This document shows, piece after piece, positions 28,909-37,224 of a stretch of 64,000 nt of DNA. The stretch comes from Telmatospirillum sp. (GTDB lineage Bacteria > Pseudomonadota > Alphaproteobacteria > Rhodospirillales > Magnetospirillaceae), in NCBI GenBank assembly GCA_031291415.1, contig JARLJB010000355.1, positions 1-64,000 on the forward strand, in the 5' to 3' direction. Every line of letters begins with the position of its first letter. The stretch's first letter is position 1. Below the pieces are notes generated by a model. That model was given only the letters and a program-made list of their open reading frames with translations. It searched no databases and was not told the DNA's origin. A program made the translations under genes and the position numbers.

Positions 28909-31900
28909 CTACCAGGCCCAACGCAGGCCGAGGTTGCCGCCGTAGGAATGGGCGGTGGGCGCCAGTTCCGTGGCGAAGCGGGCACCGATGGTCACCGATC
29001 GCGACACCGGCATTTCGGCCGCCACGCTGAGTTCGGCCGCATCGTCGGGGTTGGCCGAGCCGCGTAGTGAGAAGGTCGATCCCGGCAACCCGTTGAAGGC
29101 GGCATGGGCCGACGGGGTATCGCTGAGGCTGTGCCGCCAGGCCGTGCGGGCCAGCAGCAGTGCGCTGGTGTCATCGAGGTTCAGGCGGTGATCGACCGTC
29201 ACGCCGAGTTCGGCGTGCGCCGTGGTTACCGTATCGCCGCTGTAGGTCAAGGCCGCCGTTCCGGCGCTGCCGCCGCTGGCGCCTTCGCTGTAGGACGGCA
29301 GCCACGCCGCTTGCATCTGCAGCGCGGCATATGGGGTCAGACTGGCCTCGCCTTCGTCGTAGCGATGCCCGCCTTCGATCCGGCCGCCGAGGTCATGGAT
29401 GACGGCGTTGCTGGTCAGGCGGTCGGCGGTGCCGCCGATCGCCACGGTCCGGGTCGAATCGACGCTGTGCAGACCGTAGGCGAGGCCGCCGGAGAGATAG
29501 GACGCGCCGAAATGCGCCAAAGCCGAGGCACCGAACTGTCCGAAGGTATCCTTGCCCTTGTCGTCGTTGCCGGCCACCGTGGTGTCGGCGTGACCGGTGG
29601 CGGCGGCGACGCCAAGGTCGAGCATCGGCGAGAGCTGCCAGCCGTAGCCGACGGCGCCACCGACGCTGTCGATGGAGGTGGCGGCGGTACCATCCTTCGC
29701 ATTGCTGCCGATCCGTCCGCTGGTGCCGTAGGCGGCGGTCCATGCCGCGGCGGTTTGGTCAGCTCCGTCGCCGCCGGCGACGCCAAGGGCCGGCATCGTT
29801 TGATGCGGGGCCTTCGATCCACCGAGGGCAGCCGACCAGTTCGCGAGATTTTCCGGTCGCGCCAGATTGTCGGTGAGCGCGTTGGCGAGGCTTGCCGTCG
29901 TCGCCGCTTGTCCGCGGCCGGCGGCGGCGTGATCGAGCAGGGTGGACAGGAACTGTCCGTCGGTGGTCATCGCGCTCGAGGCGTTGGCCACGCCGATCTG
30001 GCCGGCCAGTTGGCTGAGGTCCGATTGGCGGGCCGAGCCGGTCGAGAGCAAGCCGGCCGATAGCGTGCCGCTGACCGCCCTGCCGGCGTCGAAGCCCGCG
30101 TAAAGCGCCGATCCGGCTGCCGTTGTGTTGGCGCCGAGACCGGAAAGGCTGCTCTGCGAAGCGGTCAGGCGCAGGGTCGCCGTGGTTGGCGTGCTGGCGG
30201 CGCTGGCCGTCAGGTTGGACGGCAGATTGGTGGTGACATTGGTGAAGGCGCCGTTGACCGACGGTGCCGAGACAACGGTGTAGCTGGGGGCGATGGTGGC
30301 GCCGCTGGTCAGGTTGGCCGTCAAGGCGAGGGTGCTGCCGGCGGCGATGGTCGCCGGCCCGCTGGCGGTGAGCCGGGCGGTGCCGCTGCTGTCGAGCAAC
30401 AGGGAATAGGCGGATCCCGCCTGGAAGGCGACAGGACCGTTCACCGAGAGCCCGCCGGTGGTGACGCCGGGGGCGACGGTGCCGCCGCTTTGCACGGTCA
30501 GGGCGCCGACCGTGCCGCTGCCGCTCAAGGTGCCGCCGTTCTGTACCGTGGTGGCCGAATTGGCGATAGAGCCGCTGACCACCAGCGTGCCGCCTTGGAT
30601 GACGGTACTGCCGGTGTAGCTGTCGTTACCGGTCAGCGCCAGGGTGCCGCTGCCCTGCTTGATCAGGCCGCCGCTGCCACTGATATCATTGTTCCAACTG
30701 TCGAGCGCCGAATAGCCGCCCTGGCTGCCGTCCATATTGACGGTGACGGTGCTGGCGAAGGCGCCGTAGCCATCGGCGGCGGCATAGAGGTTGAGCCGTC
30801 CCCAGCCGTCCCAGGTGTTGCCGTCGAGCAGGGGATAGCCGGATGCGATGGCGGTGGTGCGCAGCACTTCGGTCCGTTGCGCGTCGGTGAGGTAAGGCAG
30901 GCGGGTCAGCAGCAGGACCTGTGCCTGTACCGGCACGACTTCCGCCAGGTTGGTGGCGCCGATCTGCGAGAAGCCGTAAGTCAGCCGGGCGGTATAATCG
31001 GCCTTGTTCTGTGCGGCGTTGCCGTAGGGATCGCCGGCGTTCGAGCCGGATGCCTTGGCCGCCTGCAGGCAGGCCGCCACGGTTGCCGTACCGCAGGCCT
31101 GGGCCAGGTAGCTTTGCGTCTGGTTGACCGCCTGATAGACCGAATAGGCGGTGCTGTTCTTGGGATCGGTCCAGTCGAGCCGGTTGCCGTTCGAGTCGTA
31201 AAGGGCGCCGTAGATGTTGGTGGCGACGATGGCGGTGGCCATGATGCGTCCACCCATCACGTCGAGCGTCGAATGCATGCCGGCCAGGATGCGGTTGTTG
31301 CCGAGGTCGGAGGCGCGGGTCAGCAATTCCTGAAACTGCTGCGGCACCAGGAAGGCCAGTCCCAGGGCCTGGGTATAGGCCGAGTTGGTGTGACCGCTGG
31401 GGAAGGCGCCGTCGGCATAGGGATTGGTGTTGTTGATCACCTGCCAAAGCTGGGTCGGTACATTGACCGAGGTGCTGAGCCGGTAGGGCCTCGGCGCGGC
31501 TCCGATGCCCGGGACATATTGGCCGACGGTGAAGCTGTAGGGGGTGAAATTGCCCGACGCGTCATAGGTTCCGAGATTGGCGACGGTAAGCGGCTTGCCG
31601 CCGTTGGCATCGATCATCGCCTGGGTCACCGTGAAGCCCTGCACCCACTGGGTGGTGTTGGCATAGACGGTAGGGACGGTGAAATTGCTGAAGTAGCCAG
31701 GCACCAGGATATTGGCGGTGTCGGCGGTAGACAGGCCGCCGGTCAGGACCGAATAGTTGCCGTAGCGGGAATCGAGCGGGCTGATCGTCGAGTTGCCGGT
31801 CTGATAGCGCTCGAAGGTCCGTTTGGCCGGTTCGGTCGAAGAATTGGCGCGGGCGATGTTGTTGATGAAGTTGACGGCGCTGGCCAGGGGCGTCGCCGTG

Positions 31901-32376
31901 CCGTTGCCAAAGGTCGTGGCGCCCCAGTTGGCGCTGTTCAGCGTGTTGATGTTCTTCGTGAAATCCTGAAGCGTCGCCGTCGCGTAGGCTGTCTGGGTCA
32001 GGCTCTGCGGCGTGGTGCCGGAGGCCGAGGCGCCGCTTCCGGTCAGGAACAGGCTGGTCAAGGCGCCAAGCCCGTTCATCACGCTGTACTGCTGACTCGT
32101 CCGGTCGTCATGGATGGCCGCCAGGGTTTGCGCCGCCGTGCGGTTCTGGGTCATGGTGACGACGGTCTGAATGTTCTGCGTCATCACGCTTGGATTGTTG
32201 AGGACCAGCTTGGTGTAGGAATCGAGCAGATTGGGAATCATCGTTCCCGTTGATGCGGAACTGCTATTGGTAAAATTGACAGGTGGCGTCGATGGTGTTG
32301 ATTGGGCATATACTGCCAGTGGCGTAAATATTGTTGTGGCAAAAAGAATGCCACGGAGTCCTGTTGTCATAGTCAT
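28909..32376 (-). CDS. PAP2-type acid phosphatase fused to an autotransporter beta-barrel
   Basis: An 1155-residue surface protein. A signal peptide ends near AVYAQ (residue 25). Residues about 230-400 carry the PAP2/class A acid phosphatase core: RPYRL (296-300), FPSGHTNSAY (325-334) and NRILAGMHSTLD (361-372), giving the phosphate-binding Arg, both catalytic His and the Asp. The lysine of the usual K-x6-RP motif is not in place. A passenger-associated beta-helix repeat follows (GSGTLALTGNDSYTGSTVIQ, about 575-594). The last ~270 residues form an autotransporter barrel ending in aromatic LRWAW. AGGGG precedes the ATG. The phosphatase would sit on the cell surface. It starts 32 bases after the stop of the TonB receptor gene, so co-transcription is likely. 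The substrate is unknown. Confidence 0.9.
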   Translation of the reverse strand: MTMTTGLRGILFATTIFTPLAVYAQSTPSTPPVNFTNSSSASTGTMIPNLLDSYTKLVLNNPSVMTQNIQTVVTMTQNRTAAQTLAAIHDDRTSQQYSVMNGLGALTSLFLTGSGASASGTTPQSLTQTAYATATLQDFTKNINTLNSANWGATTFGNGTATPLASAVNFINNIARANSSTEPAKRTFERYQTGNSTISPLDSRYGNYSVLTGGLSTADTANILVPGYFSNFTVPTVYANTTQWVQGFTVTQAMIDANGGKPLTVANLGTYDASGNFTPYSFTVGQYVPGIGAAPRPYRLSTSVNVPTQLWQVINNTNPYADGAFPSGHTNSAYTQALGLAFLVPQQFQELLTRASDLGNNRILAGMHSTLDVMGGRIMATAIVATNIYGALYDSNGNRLDWTDPKNSTAYSVYQAVNQTQSYLAQACGTATVAACLQAAKASGSNAGDPYGNAAQNKADYTARLTYGFSQIGATNLAEVVPVQAQVLLLTRLPYLTDAQRTEVLRTTAIASGYPLLDGNTWDGWGRLNLYAAADGYGAFASTVTVNMDGSQGGYSALDSWNNDISGSGGLIKQGSGTLALTGNDSYTGSTVIQGGTLVVSGSIANSATTVQNGGTLSGSGTVGALTVQSGGTVAPGVTTGGLSVNGPVAFQAGSAYSLLLDSSGTARLTASGPATIAAGSTLALTANLTSGATIAPSYTVVSAPSVNGAFTNVTTNLPSNLTASAASTPTTATLRLTASQSSLSGLGANTTAAGSALYAGFDAGRAVSGTLSAGLLSTGSARQSDLSQLAGQIGVANASSAMTTDGQFLSTLLDHAAAGRGQAATTASLANALTDNLARPENLANWSAALGGSKAPHQTMPALGVAGGDGADQTAAAWTAAYGTSGRIGSNAKDGTAATSIDSVGGAVGYGWQLSPMLDLGVAAATGHADTTVAGNDDKGKDTFGQFGASALAHFGASYLSGGLAYGLHSVDSTRTVAIGGTADRLTSNAVIHDLGGRIEGGHRYDEGEASLTPYAALQMQAAWLPSYSEGASGGSAGTAALTYSGDTVTTAHAELGVTVDHRLNLDDTSALLLARTAWRHSLSDTPSAHAAFNGLPGSTFSLRGSANPDDAAELSVAAEMPVSRSVTIGARFATELAPTAHSYGGNLGLRWAW

Positions 32377-32408
32377 TGTTTTCCCCTGCGTATTTATTAC
32401 AAAACGGT

Positions 32409-35345
32409 TTAGTATTTGATACGAAGACCGGCCAAAGCTGTTCTTCCATAGTCGGTGTAGCCGGCGAAAAACCGGCCGGTTCCCGAAGGCCCTGTGACGA
32501 ATTGGGTTTGCACCGCGCCGGTGACGTTCGACCCTTCGAGCACCAGCGAGAGGTGCTGTCCGACGGCGTAGGTCAGATTGAGGTCGAGACTACCGAAAGC
32601 GCGGTCGTTGTATTGCGACAGGCCATTGGTACCGACCTGCGACAGGACGTCGCCGCGCCAACTGTAGGAGGCGCGGAGACCGATCGGCCCTTTCTCGAAA
32701 AACCCGATCAGCGTCGCGCTGTGACGGGCGACGTCTGCCAGGGAATCGGTGAAACGGCGATTTGATGCGATATCGTAATAAGTGGCCTCGGTCCCGGTGA
32801 TGGTGTAATTCGCCTGCAGGCCGAGGCCGTCGAACGGCTCGGGCAGAAAAGACAACATCTGCTGGTAGGCGAATTCGGCCCCGAACACCGACGCCCGGCC
32901 GCCGTTGACCGGCGCGGTGAGCTGGTAGGACAGGCCGCCGTCGTCGATCGTCGACACCTGATTGAAGACGAAGCTGTCGATATCTTTATAGAAAACGCCG
33001 GCGCTGAGGGCGCTGCCCTTGCCGAAATACCACTCCAGCGAGGCGTCGTATTGCCAGGCCTGATAGGGTCTGAGGTTGGGATTGCCGCCCACCGCGGTGA
33101 GGATTGTGCCCGAGGAATTGAGCGTCAGTTGCGGGCCGAGCTGCGTCAGATTGGGGCGGGTGATGACGCGGGCGGCGGCTACCCGGAAAACCAGGTCGGA
33201 GGTGACATCGCTCGCCAGATTGACGGACGGCAGCCAATTGCCATAGGTCTTGGTGACGCTGATCGGCGTCGCGCCGCCGGTGCCGTCGTCGGCATAGCCC
33301 GACGAGGTCTGTCGGGTGCTGGCAAAGCGCAGGCCGACGTCGCCGCGCAAAGGACGGTCGAACAGCCGTCCCTCAATCCTGCTCATCAGATAGGCGGCGC
33401 CGATTCGCTCATTGACGGTGTAGGAGTTGCGGTGGTCGGAGGAGGTCAGCGGCGTGGCCAGGAGGGCGGGATCCATCAGCGTATAGAAGGCGCTGGTGTC
33501 GGGAACCAGCCAGCGCCGTGGCAGATTGCCCCCGGCACCGGCCAGAAAGTCGCTCACCGGAAAGGAATCGAAGTAGCCGGCGGAAAAGTCGCGGCCGGCG
33601 ACGCTGTCGGTCACCAGGATGTCGCGTCGGTCGTAGTTATGTCCCCGATCGCGCAGCTTGACGCCCATGCGGACCGTCTTGAACGCCGCGAGATCCAGCG
33701 AATGTTCGGCATCGAACTGCAGCGCCTCATCTTCGTCGCTGGCCTTTTCCGTCCGCCATTCCAGGCGGCGACCGGGAACCACGCCGACGTCGTCGAGATT
33801 GGCGTTCAGATAGGTGAGCGAGGGCACCGAATCGGCGGTGCCGGGAAGGGAAAAGGCGACGAGGCCGATCGGGCCATCGAGACGCGAGCGGCGGATCGGC
33901 TGTGGCGTGTCACTGTCGGTCCGCGAATAGACGCTGTCGAGTGACAAGGTCCATTCGGCCATGCGGTATTTCGGATTGACGCCGAGCGTCCAGCTCTTGT
34001 GTTCGAGCTCGGATTGTTCCCGGCCGATTTGGCTGGTGGCCGGCGCCAGGGCGCTGACCACCGCGCCGTCGGCGATGACGACGCTGCCGGGAACGGCTTT
34101 GCTGATATTCCAGTCGGCTGAATAGCTCTTTTCGTCGTAGCGTACCTGGAGATCGGTCACCATCAGGTCGATATTGACCTCCCAGGCCTCGTCGGGGGCC
34201 CATTGAGCGGCGGCATTGAAGCCCTTGCGCTGACGCCGTTCCGTCTCCAGGGTCGGCCGGATGCCGCTGGCGTCGATCACCGGAGCCTTCGAGGTGAGGC
34301 CGGGAATTCCTTCGGGATAGAGGGTCCAGGTGGGACCGAGAACGCGGTCCTGCCGCAGGCTGCGCTGATCATCGACCGCCGACAGAAGAAAGCCGAGGCG
34401 ATGGTCGTCGCCGACCCAACTGGCGAGACCGGAGACGTGCGAATCGAGGCGGTCGGCGAGCGTCGCCTGACTGCCGGAGGACGACAGGGCCAGCGTGTTG
34501 TGGTCGAGATCGAAGGGCCGAAATGTACGGATATTGACGATGCCGCCGATGCCACCCTCGTCGCGGTCGGCGGTCGGGCTTTTGATGACGTCGATGGCAG
34601 AAACCAGTTCGGTCGGCAAGGTATCGAAGCGGAACTGGCGGGCGTTTTGACCGCTGTCGCGGACATTTTCGGCGACCGAGATCGAGCGGTCGTTCAACGT
34701 GGTGATGGCGAAACTGGGATCGAGCCCGCGAATGCGGACGAACAATCCCTCGCCACGATCGCGGGTGATCGACACGCCGGGAACCCGTTCAAGGGCTTCG
34801 GCGACATTCTGGTTGGGGAATTTTCCGATGTCTTCGCTGGAAACCGAATCGACGACATTGTCGGCATCGCGTTTTTCGGCAAGCGAACGGGAGATGCTGT
34901 CCCGGTAGCCGTTGACGACGATCTCCTGCGGTATGCTGGCGGCCGCCGTCGTCCGTTCGGCCGGCGCTGGCTCCTTTCCTGTACGGCCCTCAATTTTGGG
35001 CGTGGTGGACGCCGGCTTGACGACGACACTGTCGCCTTCGGCCGCGAAGTCGAGACCGGTCCCCGACAAAAGCCGGGTCAGGGCATCGTCGAGGCGGAAA
35101 GAGCCGTTGGCGCCATCGGTATGGCGGCCGACCACCAGCCGTGGATCGACGAGAATCTGCAGTCCGGTCGCCTGCGAAAAGGCCGACAGAGCTGAGGGCA
35201 GGTCTCCGGCGCCGATGGTCAGGGGCATGTCCCGCAGCAAGGCCGGGGCGGCGGCCGCCGGCTCGGCGCCGGCCGGCAAGACGGCCGCCCACGCCACCAG
35301 CGCGGCGGTCATCGCCCCTGCAATTGCCAAAGACTGCCTTGTCAC
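32409..35345 (-). CDS. TonB-dependent receptor with N-terminal signalling (STN) domain
   Basis: A 978-residue outer-membrane transporter. The signal peptide ends near LPAGAEP. An STN domain follows (about residues 45-110; DLPSALSAFSQATGLQILVD), which in FecA-type receptors touches the FecR anti-sigma factor. A TonB box-like EIVVNGY lies near 141. The plug contains VVDSVSSEDIGKFPNQNVAE and ALERVPGVSITRDRGEG, diagnostic of the TIGR01782 (Xanthomonas-Caulobacter) receptor family; that family is often linked to carbohydrate and other non-siderophore substrates. The barrel ends in a terminal Tyr. The start is a GTG (35345) after a GGGGG stretch. The context shows a signal-transducing importer controlled by the adjacent FecIR pair. 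Confidence 0.92.
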   Translation of the reverse strand: MTRQSLAIAGAMTAALVAWAAVLPAGAEPAAAAPALLRDMPLTIGAGDLPSALSAFSQATGLQILVDPRLVVGRHTDGANGSFRLDDALTRLLSGTGLDFAAEGDSVVVKPASTTPKIEGRTGKEPAPAERTTAAASIPQEIVVNGYRDSISRSLAEKRDADNVVDSVSSEDIGKFPNQNVAEALERVPGVSITRDRGEGLFVRIRGLDPSFAITTLNDRSISVAENVRDSGQNARQFRFDTLPTELVSAIDVIKSPTADRDEGGIGGIVNIRTFRPFDLDHNTLALSSSGSQATLADRLDSHVSGLASWVGDDHRLGFLLSAVDDQRSLRQDRVLGPTWTLYPEGIPGLTSKAPVIDASGIRPTLETERRQRKGFNAAAQWAPDEAWEVNIDLMVTDLQVRYDEKSYSADWNISKAVPGSVVIADGAVVSALAPATSQIGREQSELEHKSWTLGVNPKYRMAEWTLSLDSVYSRTDSDTPQPIRRSRLDGPIGLVAFSLPGTADSVPSLTYLNANLDDVGVVPGRRLEWRTEKASDEDEALQFDAEHSLDLAAFKTVRMGVKLRDRGHNYDRRDILVTDSVAGRDFSAGYFDSFPVSDFLAGAGGNLPRRWLVPDTSAFYTLMDPALLATPLTSSDHRNSYTVNERIGAAYLMSRIEGRLFDRPLRGDVGLRFASTRQTSSGYADDGTGGATPISVTKTYGNWLPSVNLASDVTSDLVFRVAAARVITRPNLTQLGPQLTLNSSGTILTAVGGNPNLRPYQAWQYDASLEWYFGKGSALSAGVFYKDIDSFVFNQVSTIDDGGLSYQLTAPVNGGRASVFGAEFAYQQMLSFLPEPFDGLGLQANYTITGTEATYYDIASNRRFTDSLADVARHSATLIGFFEKGPIGLRASYSWRGDVLSQVGTNGLSQYNDRAFGSLDLNLTYAVGQHLSLVLEGSNVTGAVQTQFVTGPSGTGRFFAGYTDYGRTALAGLRIKY

Positions 35346-35417
35346 GATGCCCCCAGTCGACGGTGCCCAGCACCGCGCCCCACACGGGAGACATCGACGT
35401 CCGAAAGCCCGAAACTA

Positions 35418-35437
35418 GGACAAGAAATGATGTGAAG
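35418..35437 (-). promoter_or_regulatory. Motif shared with the sigma-factor upstream region (before the receptor gene)
   Basis: In the 117 bases between the FecR stop and the receptor start, the plus strand reads GGACAAGAAATGATGTGAAG. A closely related string, GACAGAAATGTGAAAG, lies at 37082-37097 upstream of the sigma gene. Sited 73-92 bases before the receptor start, it is a candidate ECF-sigma promoter or operator. No other sequence in this gap stands out. Confidence 0.45.
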
Positions 35438-35462
35438 ATTTCGTGACCGAAGGCCTGCCCGC

Positions 35463-36440
35463 CTATTTCGATCCGGAGACCTGCGTGACGATCAGACGAC
35501 CACTGGTCCGGCGAACGGAGAAACCGCGGACCGCCCCCAGATTGCGTAACAGTCGTTCAGGATCATCCAGCCGGAAACGGCCGGAGATCATTATCTCCGC
35601 GAGCTTTGGATCGCCGATGGCGATTGGCTCCTCCGATCTGCGGTTCAACTGCTGCGCCAAACGGCCGAGCGTGATGCCGCGGGTGTCCAGCCAGCCTTGC
35701 CGCCAGTCGCCGGCCGCCGGATCGAAATCGGTTTCCGGCGACGCCGTCTCGCCCAACAGCGACATCTTTTGGCCGGCCGTCAGGGTTTCCCCCACGGCGC
35801 CGTCCAGGCCAAAGCGGACATGTCCGCGATACACCGACAGCTCGACGGCGTCGGTCGTGAGGTCGACGTCGAAGGCGGTCCCCAGCACGGTGATCCGGCC
35901 GAGGCCGGCCGACACCTGGAACGGACGCTGGGGGTCGGCGGCGATATCGAAAAAGACCTCTCCACGTTTGATTCGGACGGCGCGATGGTGCCGGCTCAAA
36001 CGCACGTCGAGGCTCGAATCGCCGTTCAATTCGAGACGTGATCCATCCGTCAGAGTGACGACCCGGCTGGCTCCCACGGCGGTTTCGAAATGGTCTGTGG
36101 CGGCGAAAAAATCGTCGATTTCCGGCCATGCGGCGGGAACGACAAAGATGGCGAGGAGACAGGCGGCGATCGCCCCGAGGACGGCCAGACGCCCGGGCTG
36201 GCGCCGGACCTTACGTTTGCTCGCCAGATTGGCCAGGGCCTGCGTCAGAGCCGGATCCCCCAGCGTGGCGGAAACCTTGTCGAAGGCTGAGCGATGGCCG
36301 GGATCGGCGGCCAACCAGGCGTCGAGGTTCCGCAAGTCGTCGGATCGGCCCTCGTCTTTGCGAACGGTCCAGGCGGCAGCTTCGCCGATCAGGTGATCGT
36401 CCTCGTTGCCCGCCGCGCCGCCGGCCGCCCGGCCGCTCAT
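35463..36440 (-). CDS. FecR-family anti-sigma factor / sigma regulator
   Basis: A 325-residue inner-membrane regulator. The cytoplasmic N-terminal DUF4880-like domain is recognised by EAAAWTVRKDEG and AWLAADPGHRSAFDKV. One membrane segment follows (about residues 85-105, LAVLGAIAACLLAIFVV). The periplasmic FecR domain contains VTLTDGSRLELNGDSSLDV, RGEVFFDIAADPQRPFQV and ITVLGTAFDVDL. The C-terminal STN-like part (LAQQLNRRSEEPIAIGDPKL, with an ISGRFRLDDPERLL stretch) would receive the signal from the receptor's STN domain. The ATG overlaps the sigma factor stop. Confidence 0.93.
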   Translation of the reverse strand: MSGRAAGGAAGNEDDHLIGEAAAWTVRKDEGRSDDLRNLDAWLAADPGHRSAFDKVSATLGDPALTQALANLASKRKVRRQPGRLAVLGAIAACLLAIFVVPAAWPEIDDFFAATDHFETAVGASRVVTLTDGSRLELNGDSSLDVRLSRHHRAVRIKRGEVFFDIAADPQRPFQVSAGLGRITVLGTAFDVDLTTDAVELSVYRGHVRFGLDGAVGETLTAGQKMSLLGETASPETDFDPAAGDWRQGWLDTRGITLGRLAQQLNRRSEEPIAIGDPKLAEIMISGRFRLDDPERLLRNLGAVRGFSVRRTSGRLIVTQVSGSK

Positions 36441-36967
36441 TCGGTTCCTCCGTCACCGCAGGAAGGATGGTTTCCGTCGGGCGACCGGGCGCGGTCGTGG
36501 CGGACGATTTCCCGATGCAGCCATTCCACGGCCCGGACCATGTGTTTTTCTACTGCGGCTTCGCTCAGTCCGAGATCGGCGGCAATCTGGCGGGTGCTTT
36601 CGCCGTGCAGCCGACGGCGGAGAAAGACCTCGCGGCGCATGTCCGGCATGGCCGAAACAAGGCGTTCAAAGACTTCGATCCTCTGGCGATGCATCACCAC
36701 CTCGTCCGGATGGGGTGCGGTACAGACCACGTCCTCCATGAGCGGCGCTTCGGCGCTCCGCCCTTTGGCCCGGAAATGGTCGCGCAGCAGGTTGCCGGCG
36801 ATGTGCTGGCAAAGCGCGCCCGGATTGGCCACGGTTCTGGTTTTCTGGTAAGCGAACAGCCGGGCGAAGGTCTCCTGGGCAAGATCGCCGCTGACGTCGC
36901 GATCGCCGACGCGCCGCAGGAAGAAGCGGTAAAGCGAATTCCATTGCGACGTCAGTTCTGCGGTCAT
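36437..36967 (-). CDS. FecI-type ECF RNA polymerase sigma factor
   Basis: A 176-residue extracytoplasmic-function sigma factor. Region 2 is seen as LYRFFLRRVGDRDVSGDLAQ followed by ETFARLFAY, and region 4 as MPDMRREVFLRRRLHGESTR then QIAADLGLSEAAVEKHM, the helix-turn-helix that reads the -35 element. There is no extra C-terminal domain. It is the first gene of a four-gene reverse run (sigma, FecR, receptor, phosphatase autotransporter). By analogy with E. coli Fec signalling, substrate binding at the receptor would activate it through FecR. Confidence 0.93.
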   Translation of the reverse strand: MTAELTSQWNSLYRFFLRRVGDRDVSGDLAQETFARLFAYQKTRTVANPGALCQHIAGNLLRDHFRAKGRSAEAPLMEDVVCTAPHPDEVVMHRQRIEVFERLVSAMPDMRREVFLRRRLHGESTRQIAADLGLSEAAVEKHMVRAVEWLHREIVRHDRARSPDGNHPSCGDGGTE

Positions 36968-37020
36968 GATATCCGGCGACGGACCTTGGTTACGAAACCC
37001 TTGGGGGCGTGAAACCCGTG

Positions 37021-37043
37021 CGAATGGCGCTCATCGCCATTCG
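37021..37043. repeat. Short hairpin upstream of the ECF sigma gene
   Basis: CGAATGGCG, loop CTCAT, CGCCATTCG: a perfect 9-bp stem, 54-76 bases upstream of the sigma start, in the probable leader. Confidence 0.6.
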
Positions 37044-37081
37044 GAAACAGCCTCTACCACAGTCGACGGCACCGTGATGGC

Positions 37082-37097
37082 GACAGAAATGTGAAAG
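37082..37097 (-). promoter_or_regulatory. Motif shared with the receptor upstream region (before the sigma gene)
   Basis: GACAGAAATGTGAAAG on the plus strand, 115-130 bases upstream of the sigma start, matches the motif at 35418-35437 apart from small gaps. It may be an autoregulatory ECF promoter. Confidence 0.42.
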
Positions 37098-37140
37098 TTC
37101 GCGGCGCATTTGGGAGCCTCGCAATAGAACCACACCTCTT

Positions 37141-37170
37141 TCGTCATTCCCGCCTTCGCGGGAATGACGA
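37141..37170. repeat. Perfect palindrome of the CGTCATTCCCGC family
   Basis: TCGTCATTCCCGC, loop CTTC, GCGGGAATGACGA, in the 257-base gap between the chemoreceptor and the sigma gene. Confidence 0.85.
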
Positions 37171-37224
37171 GGTGATGCATCTCTTTCTGCGGAACGCCAT
37201 ACCGGCGCGTTGACCGGCGAGGTC

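Noticed and set aside
30490..32253. 587-residue forward open frame
   Set aside because: Antisense to the autotransporter gene. The Gly/Val/Arg-rich composition and lack of a ribosome site mark it as a shadow.
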